Below, one piece after another: positions 22,363 through 33,655 of a stretch of 64,000 bases of DNA. This DNA comes from Sistotremastrum niveocremeum HHB9708 (Eukaryota; Basidiomycota; Agaricomycetes; Sistotremastrales; Sistotremastraceae), in the NCBI GenBank assembly GCA_001630475.1, contig KV419417.1:74174-138173 (forward strand). Reading direction: 5' to 3'. A model generated the notes under the pieces. The model ran no database searches, had not been told where the DNA came from, and saw only the letters and a list, made by a program, of their open reading frames with translations. The translations under genes and the position numbers were made by a program. Within the stretch, counting starts at the first letter, position 1. Each line of letters starts with the position of its first letter.

Positions 22363-24279
22363 TCATCCTTCATCCGAATGATCACACTCCTCATCCTCCT
22401 CATCCTCATTCTCCTTTCGCTTTCGCTTCTTCTCACCATTAGTACTGGCAGGTTTACCAGAGCCTTTAGCCCCCTTCTGACTCTGTTCTACTGCACGTTC
22501 GATCTCCTCAGCATATCTACGGATGATCTACCCAATTCCTCTTCTTCACTCCCACCTCTTAATAAAGGGACGTCATCGAGTTCATTCAACTCTTCGTCCT
22601 CCATCGGTGCCCCTTCAACCGCTCCCTTTTGCTCCCGCTCTCCCTTTTCGTCGTCTTCATTTGGATGTTGCGAGCGAAGCGCAGAAAGAGAAATCCGGTT
22701 CAAAACATCAATTTCCTTCGTCCACACATCCACTTTCTCAAATCCAGGCGTCTCGAGTATAAGCGGGATATCCCTCGTCCGCCGATCGGTTACTATTCTT
22801 TTGAACGCCTGTATACCAATGTGACCTCTGCGAATCATTTTTCGTTAGTTACCATAATGCGTTTGAAGGTAATATAGGGCGGAAGGGGACGCACAGTCCG
22901 ATATTCTCGTGCCTGTCTTTCTTGGATCCAAGAGGCGTTTTGGAATCGTTGATGTGCATCGCAAGAAGGTATTTGAGTCCTATCATCTCATCGAATTCTT
23001 GCACTGGCCCATTCCCATCTCAGTCAGTTCGGACCCTGATCGTAACTAATAAACGCACTCACACATCGCTCTGCAATTTATTTAGGGTTCGGAGTAAGAA
23101 AGGGGTGTACGTAAGAAGACTCACTCCCATCCATCTTCTGAACGAATATCATACCCCGCTGCGAACACATGACACGTATCAATGCATACGCCTACTCGAG
23201 TCTTATCTTCCACAAGATCGATTATATCTCGTAATTCGGAGAGCTTGGAACCTATGATATTTCCTGCGCCGGCCTATATGCGTCTTAATATTCTATGAGG
23301 GTGAGAGGCGAGAAGGGGAGGCAGACCATATTTTCGAGCACTGTTATGACGGAGTGTGTTGCGCGGTGGGCTTCGTTCAAGCATGTGGCTACGTGTTTGA
23401 TAGATTCTTCTGTCGTACATTGTCCCACCGTCGATCCTGGACTTTATAGCATTCGTAAGCGTAAGCATCAGATAAGAGAAGGGTCAAGAGAGAAACGCAC
23501 TGGAAGTTGTATAGTGTCAATCCGAGCTGCTCACACCTCTTCAAATCATCCAAAAAGCATTCATAAGACTTCGCCCTCTTATCACTTCCAATCATCAAGA
23601 TTCCAAGACCTTGAGCACGAAAATAGAAGACGTACGAATCGGGATTTCCGAGGTTGATGAGATAACTTCCGTGCGGAATTACATGTCGACTCTCATATCC
23701 AAATTCTTTCATCCGGTCCTTGAATAGTGCGATAGAAGCTTCTTTGAGAGGCGGTGATGTCCATTTTCGTTGACTCTTGAGAAAGAGTGCGAATGCATTC
23801 GCTCTGTGTCATCGAATTTAGTTAGGTTTGCAGCTGTGAGATGCGTGGAGGAAGGGAGAGGTGTACCGCACAGTGGACGCGTTCAGGATGGCATTTTCGA
23901 CGCCACCTGCTGCTGAGATGTGTGCGCCGATCTTCCACTCGTTGGTTGGACGTGGAGGGTAAGCGCATGGTGAAGGAAGTGGGATTTCTTTGGTCCTTGC
24001 AGTTTTCTTTCGCGTTTTCGTTGTTGAGGTTTCTTCGACGGTAGTAGTATAGGCGATGTGTTCAGGCTGAGAGGTATTGTTAGCTAGTGTTGTTGATTCA
24101 GCAGAGACTTTGAGCTTCTTCTTCGCTCTCCCGCTTTCGTTTTTGTGGATGTCGGACTTCGAGTTCTCTTCGTGCTGGTTCACTTCTACTTTTGCAGACG
24201 TTGAAGCAACTCTGACGACATTTCTCGCGCTCCTTCTGACAATTGTGGCTGCACCGGAAACGATGGACGCGCTCGACAT
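22363..24279 (-). CDS. APN1: AP endonuclease, endonuclease IV family (488 aa)
   Basis: Nine exons: 24279-23867, 23803-23636, 23584-23501, 23441-23327, 23273-23125, 23070-23063 (8 nt), 23003-22895, 22827-22572 and 22527-22363; total 489 codons. After a basic N-terminus the EndoIV TIM barrel follows: [119 protein letters not shown] and LILETPG. The His, Glu and Asp ligands of the three zinc ions are present. The enzyme cuts DNA 5' of abasic sites in base-excision repair. A C-terminal tail after the barrel is acidic, then Lys/Arg-rich (KKRKRK), a likely nuclear signal. An in-frame ATG at 24351 would add a 24-residue basic leader that could target mitochondria. It diverges from IMP4. Confidence 0.92.
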
Positions 24280-24418
24280 CAGTACAAGTCGACGAGGGCG
24301 ACGCGAGCGAATTTCAGGAGGAAAAAGAAAAGGCGCCCTGAATCGGAGCATCCGATATCCGATACATCTTCCGTTCCCTCTTCCGAAATTTTTCGTACCC
24401 TCCCTTTCTCTTTCAATT
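24280..24418. promoter_or_regulatory. Bidirectional promoter region APN1 / IMP4
   Basis: 139 bp separate the APN1 start at 24279 from the IMP4 start at 24419; with the longer APN1 leader the gap is 67 bp. The region near 24365-24418 is pyrimidine-rich on the plus strand. No TATA box is seen. Confidence 0.5.
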
Positions 24419-25566
24419 ATGGTACGTCCCTTTCTTACTTTCTGTAGCAATGCTCACTTTGAATGACTATATTCAGATCCGCCGACAAGCCCGCGAAAGA
24501 CGACAATACATCTACGCTAAATCCCTTGAAGCACAAGAACGTCAGACATACGAGCGAAAGCAGAAGCTCAAGGATGCTATCGCTTCGGGGACTGAGAAAG
24601 CGTTGCCTACGGAGTTGAAGAAGGATGCAAGAGCACTTGGAAAAGATTTAGCGTTCGATGAAGCTCAGGAAGGTGCGTTTGCCTGTTACCTTATACTGCT
24701 GCAAATTGAGAACGCGACTCGACCAGAACCTTCGGATCATGTCGATAGTGAATATTCGAGAGCAGGGATTGATGATCCAAAGATACTCATCACAACGTCG
24801 CGCGATCCGTCATCGAAGCTCCTTCAATTCGCCAAGGTCCCCTCTCACGCCTCTTTCTTTCGACCAACACTCACTGACGGTCGAATGAACAGGAAATGCG
24901 CTTGGTATTCCCGAACTCAAATAGGTTGAACAGAGGCAACTACGTCGTGCGCGAACTCGCCGCAGCCTGTCGAGCAAATGGCATAAGCGACCTCATAATC
25001 CTGCACGAACACCGTGGAACACCCGACGCACTCATCCTCTCCCACTTCCCTCACGGTCCCACTCTCTTCTTCTCATTACACAACGTCCAACTACGACATG
25101 ATATTAAAGGGTATAATGAAAGTACCGTATCGGAGCAGTACCCGCATTTGGTGTTTGAGAGTTTTGAGAGTAGTCTTGGGAAGAGGCTTAGGGATGCGTT
25201 GAGGTTTTTGTTTCCGGTGCCGAAGGAGGATAGTAAGAGGGTCATGACCTTTGCCAATGAAGACGACTTTATCAGCTTCAGGTACATTTTTCTCTATTTT
25301 CTCTTAGGCGTGTGCGCTGATGAGGGCGGTCAGACATCACGTTTTCGTGAAAACTTCACATAAAGAAGTTCAACTCGCTGAAGTCGGTCCCCGATTCGAA
25401 ATGAAACGTACGGCCTTTCTTCTCCTCTTCTCTCTGCGATAGTCGTCTGACTTCATGTAATTCAGCCTATGAAATTCGACTAGGGACGATAGAGCAAGTG
25501 GAAGCAGATCGAGAGTGGGTGTTAGCCACGTACTCGCGTACCGCGAAAAAGCGGAAACAACTTTGA
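24419..25566 (+). CDS. IMP4: U3 snoRNP protein IMP4 (290 aa)
   Basis: Six exons: 24419-24421 (the start codon alone), 24477-24672, 24727-24836, 24893-25281, 25334-25407 and 25466-25566; total 291 codons. The protein begins with the IMP4 hallmark [16 protein letters not shown] and the conserved [16 protein letters not shown]. The Brix domain continues with [53 protein letters not shown] and the basic end TAKKRKQL. Length equals the family norm of about 290 residues. IMP4 works with IMP3 and MPP10 in the small-subunit processome, where it helps U3 snoRNA pair with pre-rRNA. The one-codon first exon fits the strict MIRR start of the family. Confidence 0.95.
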
Positions 25567-25830
25567 CGTCTCTCATTTTCCTTCGCTATCGCCTTCTGAT
25601 TTATGTGTTCTCGATCACGATGTATATTACGCTGCTGTACAATATCTAATCACGAGTAGTGAATCTATTGATATACTCGCTTCCCCATCCCAAACAACAG
25701 AGAAGAAACAAATGATACATTACGATCCTATATACGAACTATAATTACTGCATCCGCATGATAACATGATAAGACAACAATACTAAACCGAACACACGTA
25801 CACGATGAGAGTACGAACAATAATAATGCA

Positions 25831-27957
25831 TTAATGATCCCCCTGATAACTCGCCGCCTCGCGATCCAGACTCATCACCCTCGCATACTCAAGCATCAAG
25901 CGATACATATACGCAGTCATATCCTCCGCCCTCCAATACTTGTCCACCCAATCCCGTCCCTCATTCGCGATTTCTTCTGCTAATACATCTCCTTTCCCTC
26001 TCCCTCCCGCACTTCCACTTCCGCTACCGTCGGCTTCGCCTCCTCTTGAGCTGGTGGGATTGAGATCTCCTCGGAAGAAGAGGAGAGTATCGTATAGATC
26101 TGTATAATCGACTTTGATAGGCACGTAATGTACCCAAGGCTGTATACGGTCCGTGAACCATTCGGGAAAGAGAGTCGATTTGAATACGAGCGCGTTGGAG
26201 GACATGAGTCTTCTGAATCGGGCGGACCAGCCGTTTCCGTCGACCTATCATGATATCCCATTGATCGTTAGTTCGTTAGTTTTGGGAGAGCAGAGGGGGA
26301 GGAGACGCACGTCGAGGAAGTACTTGTATCGATTTGCCTCCTCCGGCGTCTGTTTCTTCCGAAACTCGTATTCCTTCTCCAGGATCGCACATGTCACTCG
26401 ATCGCATTGAACTGGTCTGCCTGTGAACGCGACATCGACGAGTGCAGCATTGAGCGACGCTGTGCGGACGCGTTCGACAAGCAAATCCGAGCCTCGGAGC
26501 CCCCCCTGCCCATCCTCGCTCTCCTCGTCTTCTTCCTCATCCGGATTCTTCGCTTTCCCTCTCAGCTCAGAAGAAATCCCAAACGACTCAGGCGATCGAA
26601 GAACATCCACAACTCCATCCCTCTCCCCACTAAAATCCCTAATCAACCTCATCCTCTGCGTCTCCATCCAATCCAACTCCTTATAATTCCTCTCATTAAT
26701 CGCGACACCCGTATTCCCGCCTCTCCACACGATCCTCTCATCTCCCTTCTCATTCCAACCAACATCCCGTCCTTTATCCATCCAAAATTGATCGGGAGCA
26801 ACAGTAAGAATTTCTTCGTGAATCGTTACTTTCGAAGGGACGAATACGGGGATTAGACGTGCTGGACGTGGAGGAGGTTCGCGGCGGGAGAGGTAGAATC
26901 CTGAGAGCTTAGCGTGGGATGGGTGGGTACAGGGGGACATTGTGGAGAGGTGGCTGTGTATGAAGGACTTATTTTGGGGGTAGGTTTCGAGGAGGTCGGG
27001 AGAGTTGATGGGTGTGGTAGGTGGGCAAATGACGGGCCATTCGAAGCCTTTTGGCTTTGGATCTGGTAGTTTACTCAGATCGACGTCTATGACCAATATC
27101 AGTATCGAGAAGGGCGAAAAGGGGAGAGCCGTACATCGATTTTCTCGAGCAGCTTTGATGGCCTCCGCCTTGTGCTCCCAAGAAAGATATAATGAGCTCC
27201 CATCCATCACCGAGAACACCGCTCTGAAATCTGGAAGCTCCCCTTCCACATCCCTCAGGAAATCCATCATGCCCTCCGGTTTTCCTTTATCCCCTCCTTC
27301 CAGATTATAATTCCGCTTCTCAACGCTCATCCGCCCCTTCTCACTCACAAGCGTATAACTGAACCCCCTGCCCTCCTCCTTCGCCAGTTCCGCCAAGAGC
27401 GTCGATGGATCAATCCCATAGAAAGGTTCCAAATCTCGCATAATCTGATCATATTCGTCCGGAAGCTGGACGTTATTCCTCTCAACGTACTTCCACCACT
27501 TATCGAATCCCTTCGGTGGCTTCCGTCCGTGATACCGTCTTTTGTATTCAGTAATCGCATCAGCGAGTGTTCGAGATGCTCGAGATTGTTTGGTGCGCCA
27601 GAGGGATTGAGAATGCGCTATTAGATCGGGGATAGGATGAGGTGCGGATGGATTGAATGGGAGTAATCCATTGTCCATGAATATATTCTCTTCTGTCGGT
27701 CTTCTTGACCCTCCCGTATTCATATCATGATCATGATCATGGGATAAGGGTCGTTCTTTGGAGTCTTGACCCTTTGAATCGGGTCGAGGTCTGGATTTTG
27801 GAGGAGGGGGGATAGAAGGCTTTTGCACGACGCGCCGTTGGTCTTCTGGAAGTGGCTCTTCGAGCTCGATAAGAGGTGTGGACGGGTGGAAGTAGAGGTA
27901 TAAGGGTACTGAAATGAGCAATACGACGAACACGATACGCGCTCGTCGATATGCCAT
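25831..27957 (-). CDS. Glycosyltransferase family 90 (CAP10-like), copy 2 (670 aa)
   Basis: Three exons: 27957-27135, 27086-26311 and 26244-25831; total 671 codons. Residues about 8-24 (IVFVVLLISVPLYLYF) form a type II signal anchor, followed by a Pro/Ser/Asp-rich stem. The catalytic region shares with copy 1 the blocks YKRRYHGRKPPKGFDKWW, QLPDEYDQIMRDLEPFYG, DERIVWRGGNTG, VDGNGWSARFRRLMS, YTDLYDTLLFFRGD and RLMLEYARVMSLDRE. The first two introns are at the same positions and phases as in copy 1, but the last intron of copy 1 is missing here. A Gly/Ser-rich insert (about residues 605-625) follows FFRGDLNP. Acceptor sugar unknown; likely a Golgi wall-polymer or glycoprotein enzyme. Confidence 0.9.
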
Positions 27958-28410
27958 GTTTTGTCGTTCAAGCTATCGGCGTCGCGTGTGCGATAGCTTC
28001 TGGGTCGTTCTGAAATTTCGTCGGGGTTTCGTGAATTGTGGATTGTTGATGAAGTGTAGGCTGAGCTCTCTCGACTGGAATGACGAGCCCAAGCTTGTGA
28101 GGAAGCTAGAAGACGAAGCGGGAAGCGGGCGAGCGGGCGAAGGAGCTTCCTGCAGCCCAGCGGTGCCTTTTATGAAAATTTCCTGATTGGCTCGCTCCGG
28201 CGCTAAATTTGGGCGCTTACGCTGCCTTGTCTTCTCTTTGTCTCGGAATCAAATGCACCAAAAAAATCTATTTTTATCTTCCCAATATTGTCAAGAATAT
28301 CGTCGTTATATACTAAATTATTATAAGAAGCACACGACTTCTTGAGCCTTGAACCACACACACGTCGGGAGACACGCATTCGACGCGGGGGTCTTCAGGA
28401 TCAGTATTTG
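27958..28410. other. Promoter side of GT90 copy 2
   Basis: No gene. Contains the upstream region of the minus-strand GT90 gene and AT-rich sequence near 28260-28325. Confidence 0.4.
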
Positions 28411-28680
28411 AAGTTTCAGCATCGTGCTTTTTGGTCTGAGACAAACCTCACGTGGCCAGGATAAACGAGAGGTCTTTTCCTCGTGCTCGGCGGAGAGCAT
28501 CCCCTGAATCTGTATCTTACTTCGCGTCCAGAGAAACCGGGCCCGTCGGATGGCAGGGAGTGCCCTTACTGTATCTCCTGAATAAGTGTGCCCCGCGCCT
28601 CTAGATCTCCAGCCTTGTTTCCCAACTCTCACTCTCCGCCAACAATTTGCATGCCCTCGGCTGTGTGACTGAGAAAATCA
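28411..28680 (+). pseudogene. F-box gene relic with large internal deletion
   Basis: Plus-strand text from 28411 follows F-box gene 2 closely: TTTCAGCATCGTGC, then CCTCACGTGGCCA, GCGGAGAGCATCCCCTGAAT and GTGCCCCGCGCCTCT. It covers the segment just after the second intron, up to the QCAPRLSG region. At about 28610 it jumps to the extreme C-terminal end, ACTCTCACTCTCC then CCAACAATTTGCATGCCCT. About 900 bp of the parent gene are missing. Frameshifts and stops are present. It resembles copy 2 (16.5-18.2 kb) more than copy 1, including the CCAACAATTTGCATG stretch. Confidence 0.75.
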
Positions 28681-28971
28681 GTCAATTAGGGATTCTCCTA
28701 TACCGCAGAAACGCGGCTCGTCGCACGCACATTGCTATTCGACTGCACAAAAGTAACCACAGCAATACTTTAAACGCTTCGTCATAAACTATAAAGCGTG
28801 ATGATTAGACTAGAGTGATGATAAGGTATAGGTACATAATTACGAATACTAGTGAATATAGCTATAAGATCCTGTACATACAACAACAGGAATTGGGAGA
28901 TCCACGTTGGATACATAGATGAGAGAACAATGTGCAAATAAAAAGAGGCGAAGATGATGCACGATTTGAGT

Positions 28972-31900
28972 CTAAGTCTTCGCCTTAGTCCGCCGTTTAG
29001 ATTTTCTGAGACCCTCCTCTTCAACCGAAGCCGAAGTAGCAACCGCACTCCTCTTCCGCTTCGATACCCTCCCGCTCCTAGTGACAGGAACACCGTTCTC
29101 CGGATTCTCATGATAAAACATCCCCAACTCTCTCTCATCTTTCGCCGACAATACATGCGCCCCATTCCCCGTCGCGAAGACAGACGTAGAACTCGAAACC
29201 GCCCCTGGAGGCGGTGGAGGCGCAACAGTAAGTGTAGAGCTAAACGTCCCCATACTCCCGCCCGTACTCCCACTAATACCCCCAGAAGAAGGAGAGAGTG
29301 GAGAGGAGGAGGAAGGAGAAGGAGCGATAGGACGGATGACGTAAGCTTTCCAATTCGACGCATTAACGATATTCATCACAGTCCCTCCTTTAGGGTACGG
29401 ACCTGCCTGATTAGTCGACTTGTATTGATGTTGAGATTGAGGAGGGTTGATGGTGTAGGGTTGTTCGGGGACGGAGGATGGGTATGAATGTTGGATTATT
29501 GTGGGTGAACAGGGGGAGAGGAGTTGGGTTTGACCTTGGGTTGTTGATGGGGGGAGAGGGGATGTGGCGCCTAGCCAGCGCATGGGGGTTCCTACGAGCG
29601 ATGGAGCTTGAGAAGGAGGGTACGACGTATTTTGCGGTGGGTTTGGAGGTTGGAATGAGATGGAAGAGGAGGGGAAGGCCGCGGCGCCGCCGGGACCTTT
29701 GATAAACGCTCCGAAACCGGGTATCTTCGCCATAGCACCGACGGTTGGTTCGTAACGTCTGATATAAAGATATCGTTTCGTAGCCTGAATCTCTTCCCGC
29801 CCCCAACAATACCACATAGGAATATTAAACGAGCGATAAAAGTCGAGACTGAGACTTAGACTCGACAATGATGTAGGAGAGGGTGATATGGATTGAGGTG
29901 ATAATTTAAGTATTGGAGGAGGCTGGGGATGAGGAGTGGCTTCGTGCAGGAGATCGGTGAAAGCTGGAAGAGGGTGTGAATGGGCGCTGAAGAATGCGCC
30001 GGTACGGGAGCCGTGACTGAAAGATGATATGAAGGCCGACGAGGATATCGATAAGACGAAATCCTCCGGGAGGCCTTCAGTGCTTTGTAGCAATTGTAGC
30101 CAGCGGGGAATCGTTCCCTCTGGCTCGTCAGACGCAGGCGATACGGCTCGGCCTGCCGAGAATTCTTGGTTTGAATAGATGTTCAATGCGATGTAGAAGG
30201 AAAGATATCCAGCCCATTCGTAGCTTAGTGCCACCGCTTCGTTGACTCTTCGATTACACTCATCGGCAGTTTTGTATGATAGATGGAGTTGTGAAGAGCG
30301 GATGGTGGCAGGCTGACGTATACGTTGTAAAAGAAGCCGCGACGTGTTATCTGAATAGATCTTTGAACATTCCGCTCGTAAAGTCTCAGCGGCGAGTTCG
30401 AGCAGTCTCTGCGTCTTCTCCCATTGGAAAAATACGGGGAGACTGAGCATCTGCTGGCCGTCCGGCTGTTCAACGAGGAAATGATCCGACGAGAGCAAAA
30501 GTAGATGGCGCCATGTCTTATCATTGTCGTCTGCGACGCTACACACAGGCGCCGGAATGAAAGGGACCCATGGGTGCTCAGAAGACCACCAAAGGGGTGA
30601 ATATGCCACTTCGCCGGGACTGAGATAATCCGGTAAGACTGGCCTCGGAATTGGAGGGATGTGCCCTGCGTTAGGCGTATACCATAATTGACCTCCCCTC
30701 ACTTCGGCGTAAGGAGCCTCGAGTCGAGGGAGAGATTCTACGGAGGTGGGGGAAGCTGGGGCGGGAGGCGGCATAGATGATATGTCATCGTCTGTCACTG
30801 GTAACTTGAACACCATTTCATGGAATGCCTTCGGTTTCGAATCTGTCGGCGACATAATCTCTTCGGCTTTGTCGTCTTCCACTGAAAGACCGGCCACGGG
30901 TGTGGGAGCTTCTGCGTCAGGTGCATGAAGCTCTGCTTCCGGCAGAACTGCTCTCTCGACTGCCTTCGTTTCAGTGGATTGAGGTTCCACGGCCGTCGTC
31001 GATTCGATTGTTGTGCGGTCTGGTTCCTCTTCATCGTCAACCAATGGTTGTGAAACCACCGGCGGACATTCGTGCACTTCGGGCGCAAGCACAGTATCGA
31101 CGGGCTCATCCATAATGGTGTCACCTTCTTCTATTGTCTCTGCTGCCTGCGGCGATGCAACACTTGCGATGGAGACTTCGGGTAGCTCGGAAATAATTTC
31201 TTTCAGTGATACCGGATTCGCTGTGGGAGGTAGCGATGCGTTCCTCAGTGGACGTTCTTCCAGAGAACTATTATCAGTATCAAGATCCACCGGCGCGCTG
31301 GGCTGCGGTGCATCAGTCTGTTCCTGGACAGACGGCGTTCCGGCGTTCGCGGGCGATGCGGGCCACCCTGGGACATGCGTCGAGAGCTCAACATCAGCGT
31401 CTGCATCAATACTAGAGGAATTGGCAGGCTGAATAGACTCCGATGGCTCAGAAGTACTTGTGGGCGGGGAAAAATCGGTGGAACCCGTCTCAAGGGGGCC
31501 TTGGTCGGTCGTTGGCGGAGGCTGCCCAGTCTGCGACGATGAAGAGCCTGTCGATATTGGACTGACTTCTGGGACTGTTTCAAGGCTGCCACCTGTATTA
31601 TGCGTGAGATTACGCTGACTACGATAAGAATAAACGGCAGACCTCCTATCTTCGGAGACGAGTCAACCTCATTCAGGGGTTCGGCGGGACCGGTGGCTTT
31701 CGAGATTCCTGAGCTAATTACTGCGGGAGAGTCGACTGATTCGGGTGCGACCTCAATTGGCGCTGAGTCAGCCCTAGTGCGAATGGTGGACCTGCGAGCG
31801 AAGCGACCGAATTTGTCTCGTCGTGAAGGCCTCGAATACGCTGGTATGATGGTAAAATGACCTGAATGTAATAGGGAGAGGACAGTACTCACTTATTGGA

Positions 31901-32565
31901 GCTTCCGATCCACTTTCATCCGTCAGGGAACTACTGCTGGATTGCATCTCTTCGTCGCCATCCATTCTATCATTATCTCTACTGCTCTGGTGGTCATGGC
32001 TCGATGACGCGGTATCTTCGGTTTCTGGTGTTGGGGATGGAGAGGGATGGGAAGATGGGACCGTCGACGCGGGTAGAGACGACAATCCGTCAGTTGTCCC
32101 GTCCTCGCCGTCTAGATCCTGGTTTCGATTTTGCGGGTGTAATTCTAGGAATTTGCGACGAATCCACTCTTTGCGCATTCTAGGTGGAAGTAGACCATGA
32201 TAGGATGTCGTTGGAGGTGTTGAGACGGTGGCGGGGGTCAGAGATTCTTGCTGAGGCTGGACTACAGGGGGCTGCGGATCAGACAGACGCGAACTGCTCG
32301 CGACGTTCATGAAGGTAACGGTCCAAGTTTGTTCGGATCCTTCCGGCGTATTGTCAACGCGCTTCAAATGCTCAGAGTCACTTTGTCTTCCTCGAATTGT
32401 TGCGCAGATACGTGTGAAAACTTCGTCGTTACAAAGGAAGCCCAATCCTTCTAGAACAGATGCATGAACTTGTCCGATTAGTTGGAAATAAAGGTGGCAT
32501 GAGGGAATTGAACGCATACCTGGCCCTAATAGAATTAAGGAGCCGTCGAAGGAGTCAAGATGCAA
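28972..32565 (-). CDS. Uncharacterised Pro/Ser-rich protein (1,146 aa)
   Basis: Four exons: 32565-32520, 32468-31893, 31840-31643 and 31592-28972; total 1,147 codons with GT-AG borders. The N-terminus (MHLDSFDGSLILLGP, then VLEGLGFLCNDEVFTRICAT) looks globular. Then come long Ser/Thr/Pro/Glu-rich stretches, probably disordered. A folded central block lies around LWYTPNAGHIPPIPRP, WWSSEHPWVPFIP, FFQWEKTQRLLELAAETLRA and IPMWYCWGREEIQATKRY. The C-terminus is Pro/Ser-rich and ends with RSGRVSKRKRSAV and RKSKRRTKAKT, strong nuclear-localisation signals. I recognise no named domain. The combination of acidic disorder, a compact core and a basic tail suggests a nuclear regulatory protein, which is inference. 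Confidence 0.75.
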
Positions 32566-33655
32566 GTGGTTAGGGTACGGGCGGTGATGCAGTGGTCAAA
32601 TTTCACGCTCAGGTTTCGGAGGAACCCGTTCGCCGAAAAAAGGCAGCACTGCCGAATCGGTCCGGGTACGATGACGACGACCCTGCTCCGATCGGGCCGA
32701 ATGATGCCGCCAATGATCGGCGTTACGCACACCTTCCCGAAAAAGTAAGCTTGAGCGCCGAAATGGATTGTTGAGGCATTCTGGTAGAGCATCGAGACAG
32801 TGTTCGCTCAATACAAAAATTCCACTATTCTTATCAGAGTAATTTGAAGTCTCCGCGATTATTTACTTAGAAGAGAAAATTACAAGTGTTATTCTAGAGG
32901 GTCACGACTGGAGCACAGGCGGACATCCCGGGAAAAGGAACGCGTATCTCTGGGCAAGCATACGGAAAGCATGGAAATACCAAGTTGTGTCGTAGATTTG
33001 ACCAGATTTTAATATCATTTTATTAACGCGAAATATTCCATTTATCTTATTTAAAATCAGATATGTGGGTTTGGTTGGCAAGGAATGCTATTTGTATACA
33101 ATTCACATAAAAGTGGAGGTCTCGCTGGCGCGAGTACGAGTTCTGCAGACAGTGCAGGGCGAAGAGGAGTACGGTGTAGCAATATTTTTAGGATTATGTA
33201 ATACACTACTTTACGCCTCGCTGCCAAGTCGTGTTTCAGCTTCAAAGTTGTGTCTCATCTCACGTCGTCCCGAATTCGTACGGATTCTGTTTATCAAAAA
33301 ACCCCGGGTTCACCGCCCTCTATGAGTCCAGCTGCTTGGCAGTGGTCGATAGATACGAGCTAGCGAGAGGCGTGCCTGACCCACCCGTCAGTCGACGACG
33401 CGCCTTCTGACGACTATGGGGCGACTTTGCAGTTACCACCCCGGCTCCCAACCCTACCTGCCTCGGCCCTTCAACCACCCCAAGTAGCTAGACGAGACCA
33501 CGCACTGAAGATCAGAAGCATCAAAGATATTGACATGCACTTCACGGCTTGGACTTTTCTTATTTGGGATGTCTGGCCTTGTATGGAGCGAATGAAAAGG
33601 GAATCGAGCGGTGTGCCAAATATTATAGTGCTGTCTATAGCGAGCAAACCCCGAC
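32566..33655. other. Intergenic region between the orphan gene and F-box gene 3
   Basis: About 1.1 kb with no supported gene. Open frames at 32.5-32.8 kb overlap each other on both strands and have no domain. AT-rich at 32.8-33.05 kb. It contains the promoter of the 1,146-aa gene. Confidence 0.45.
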
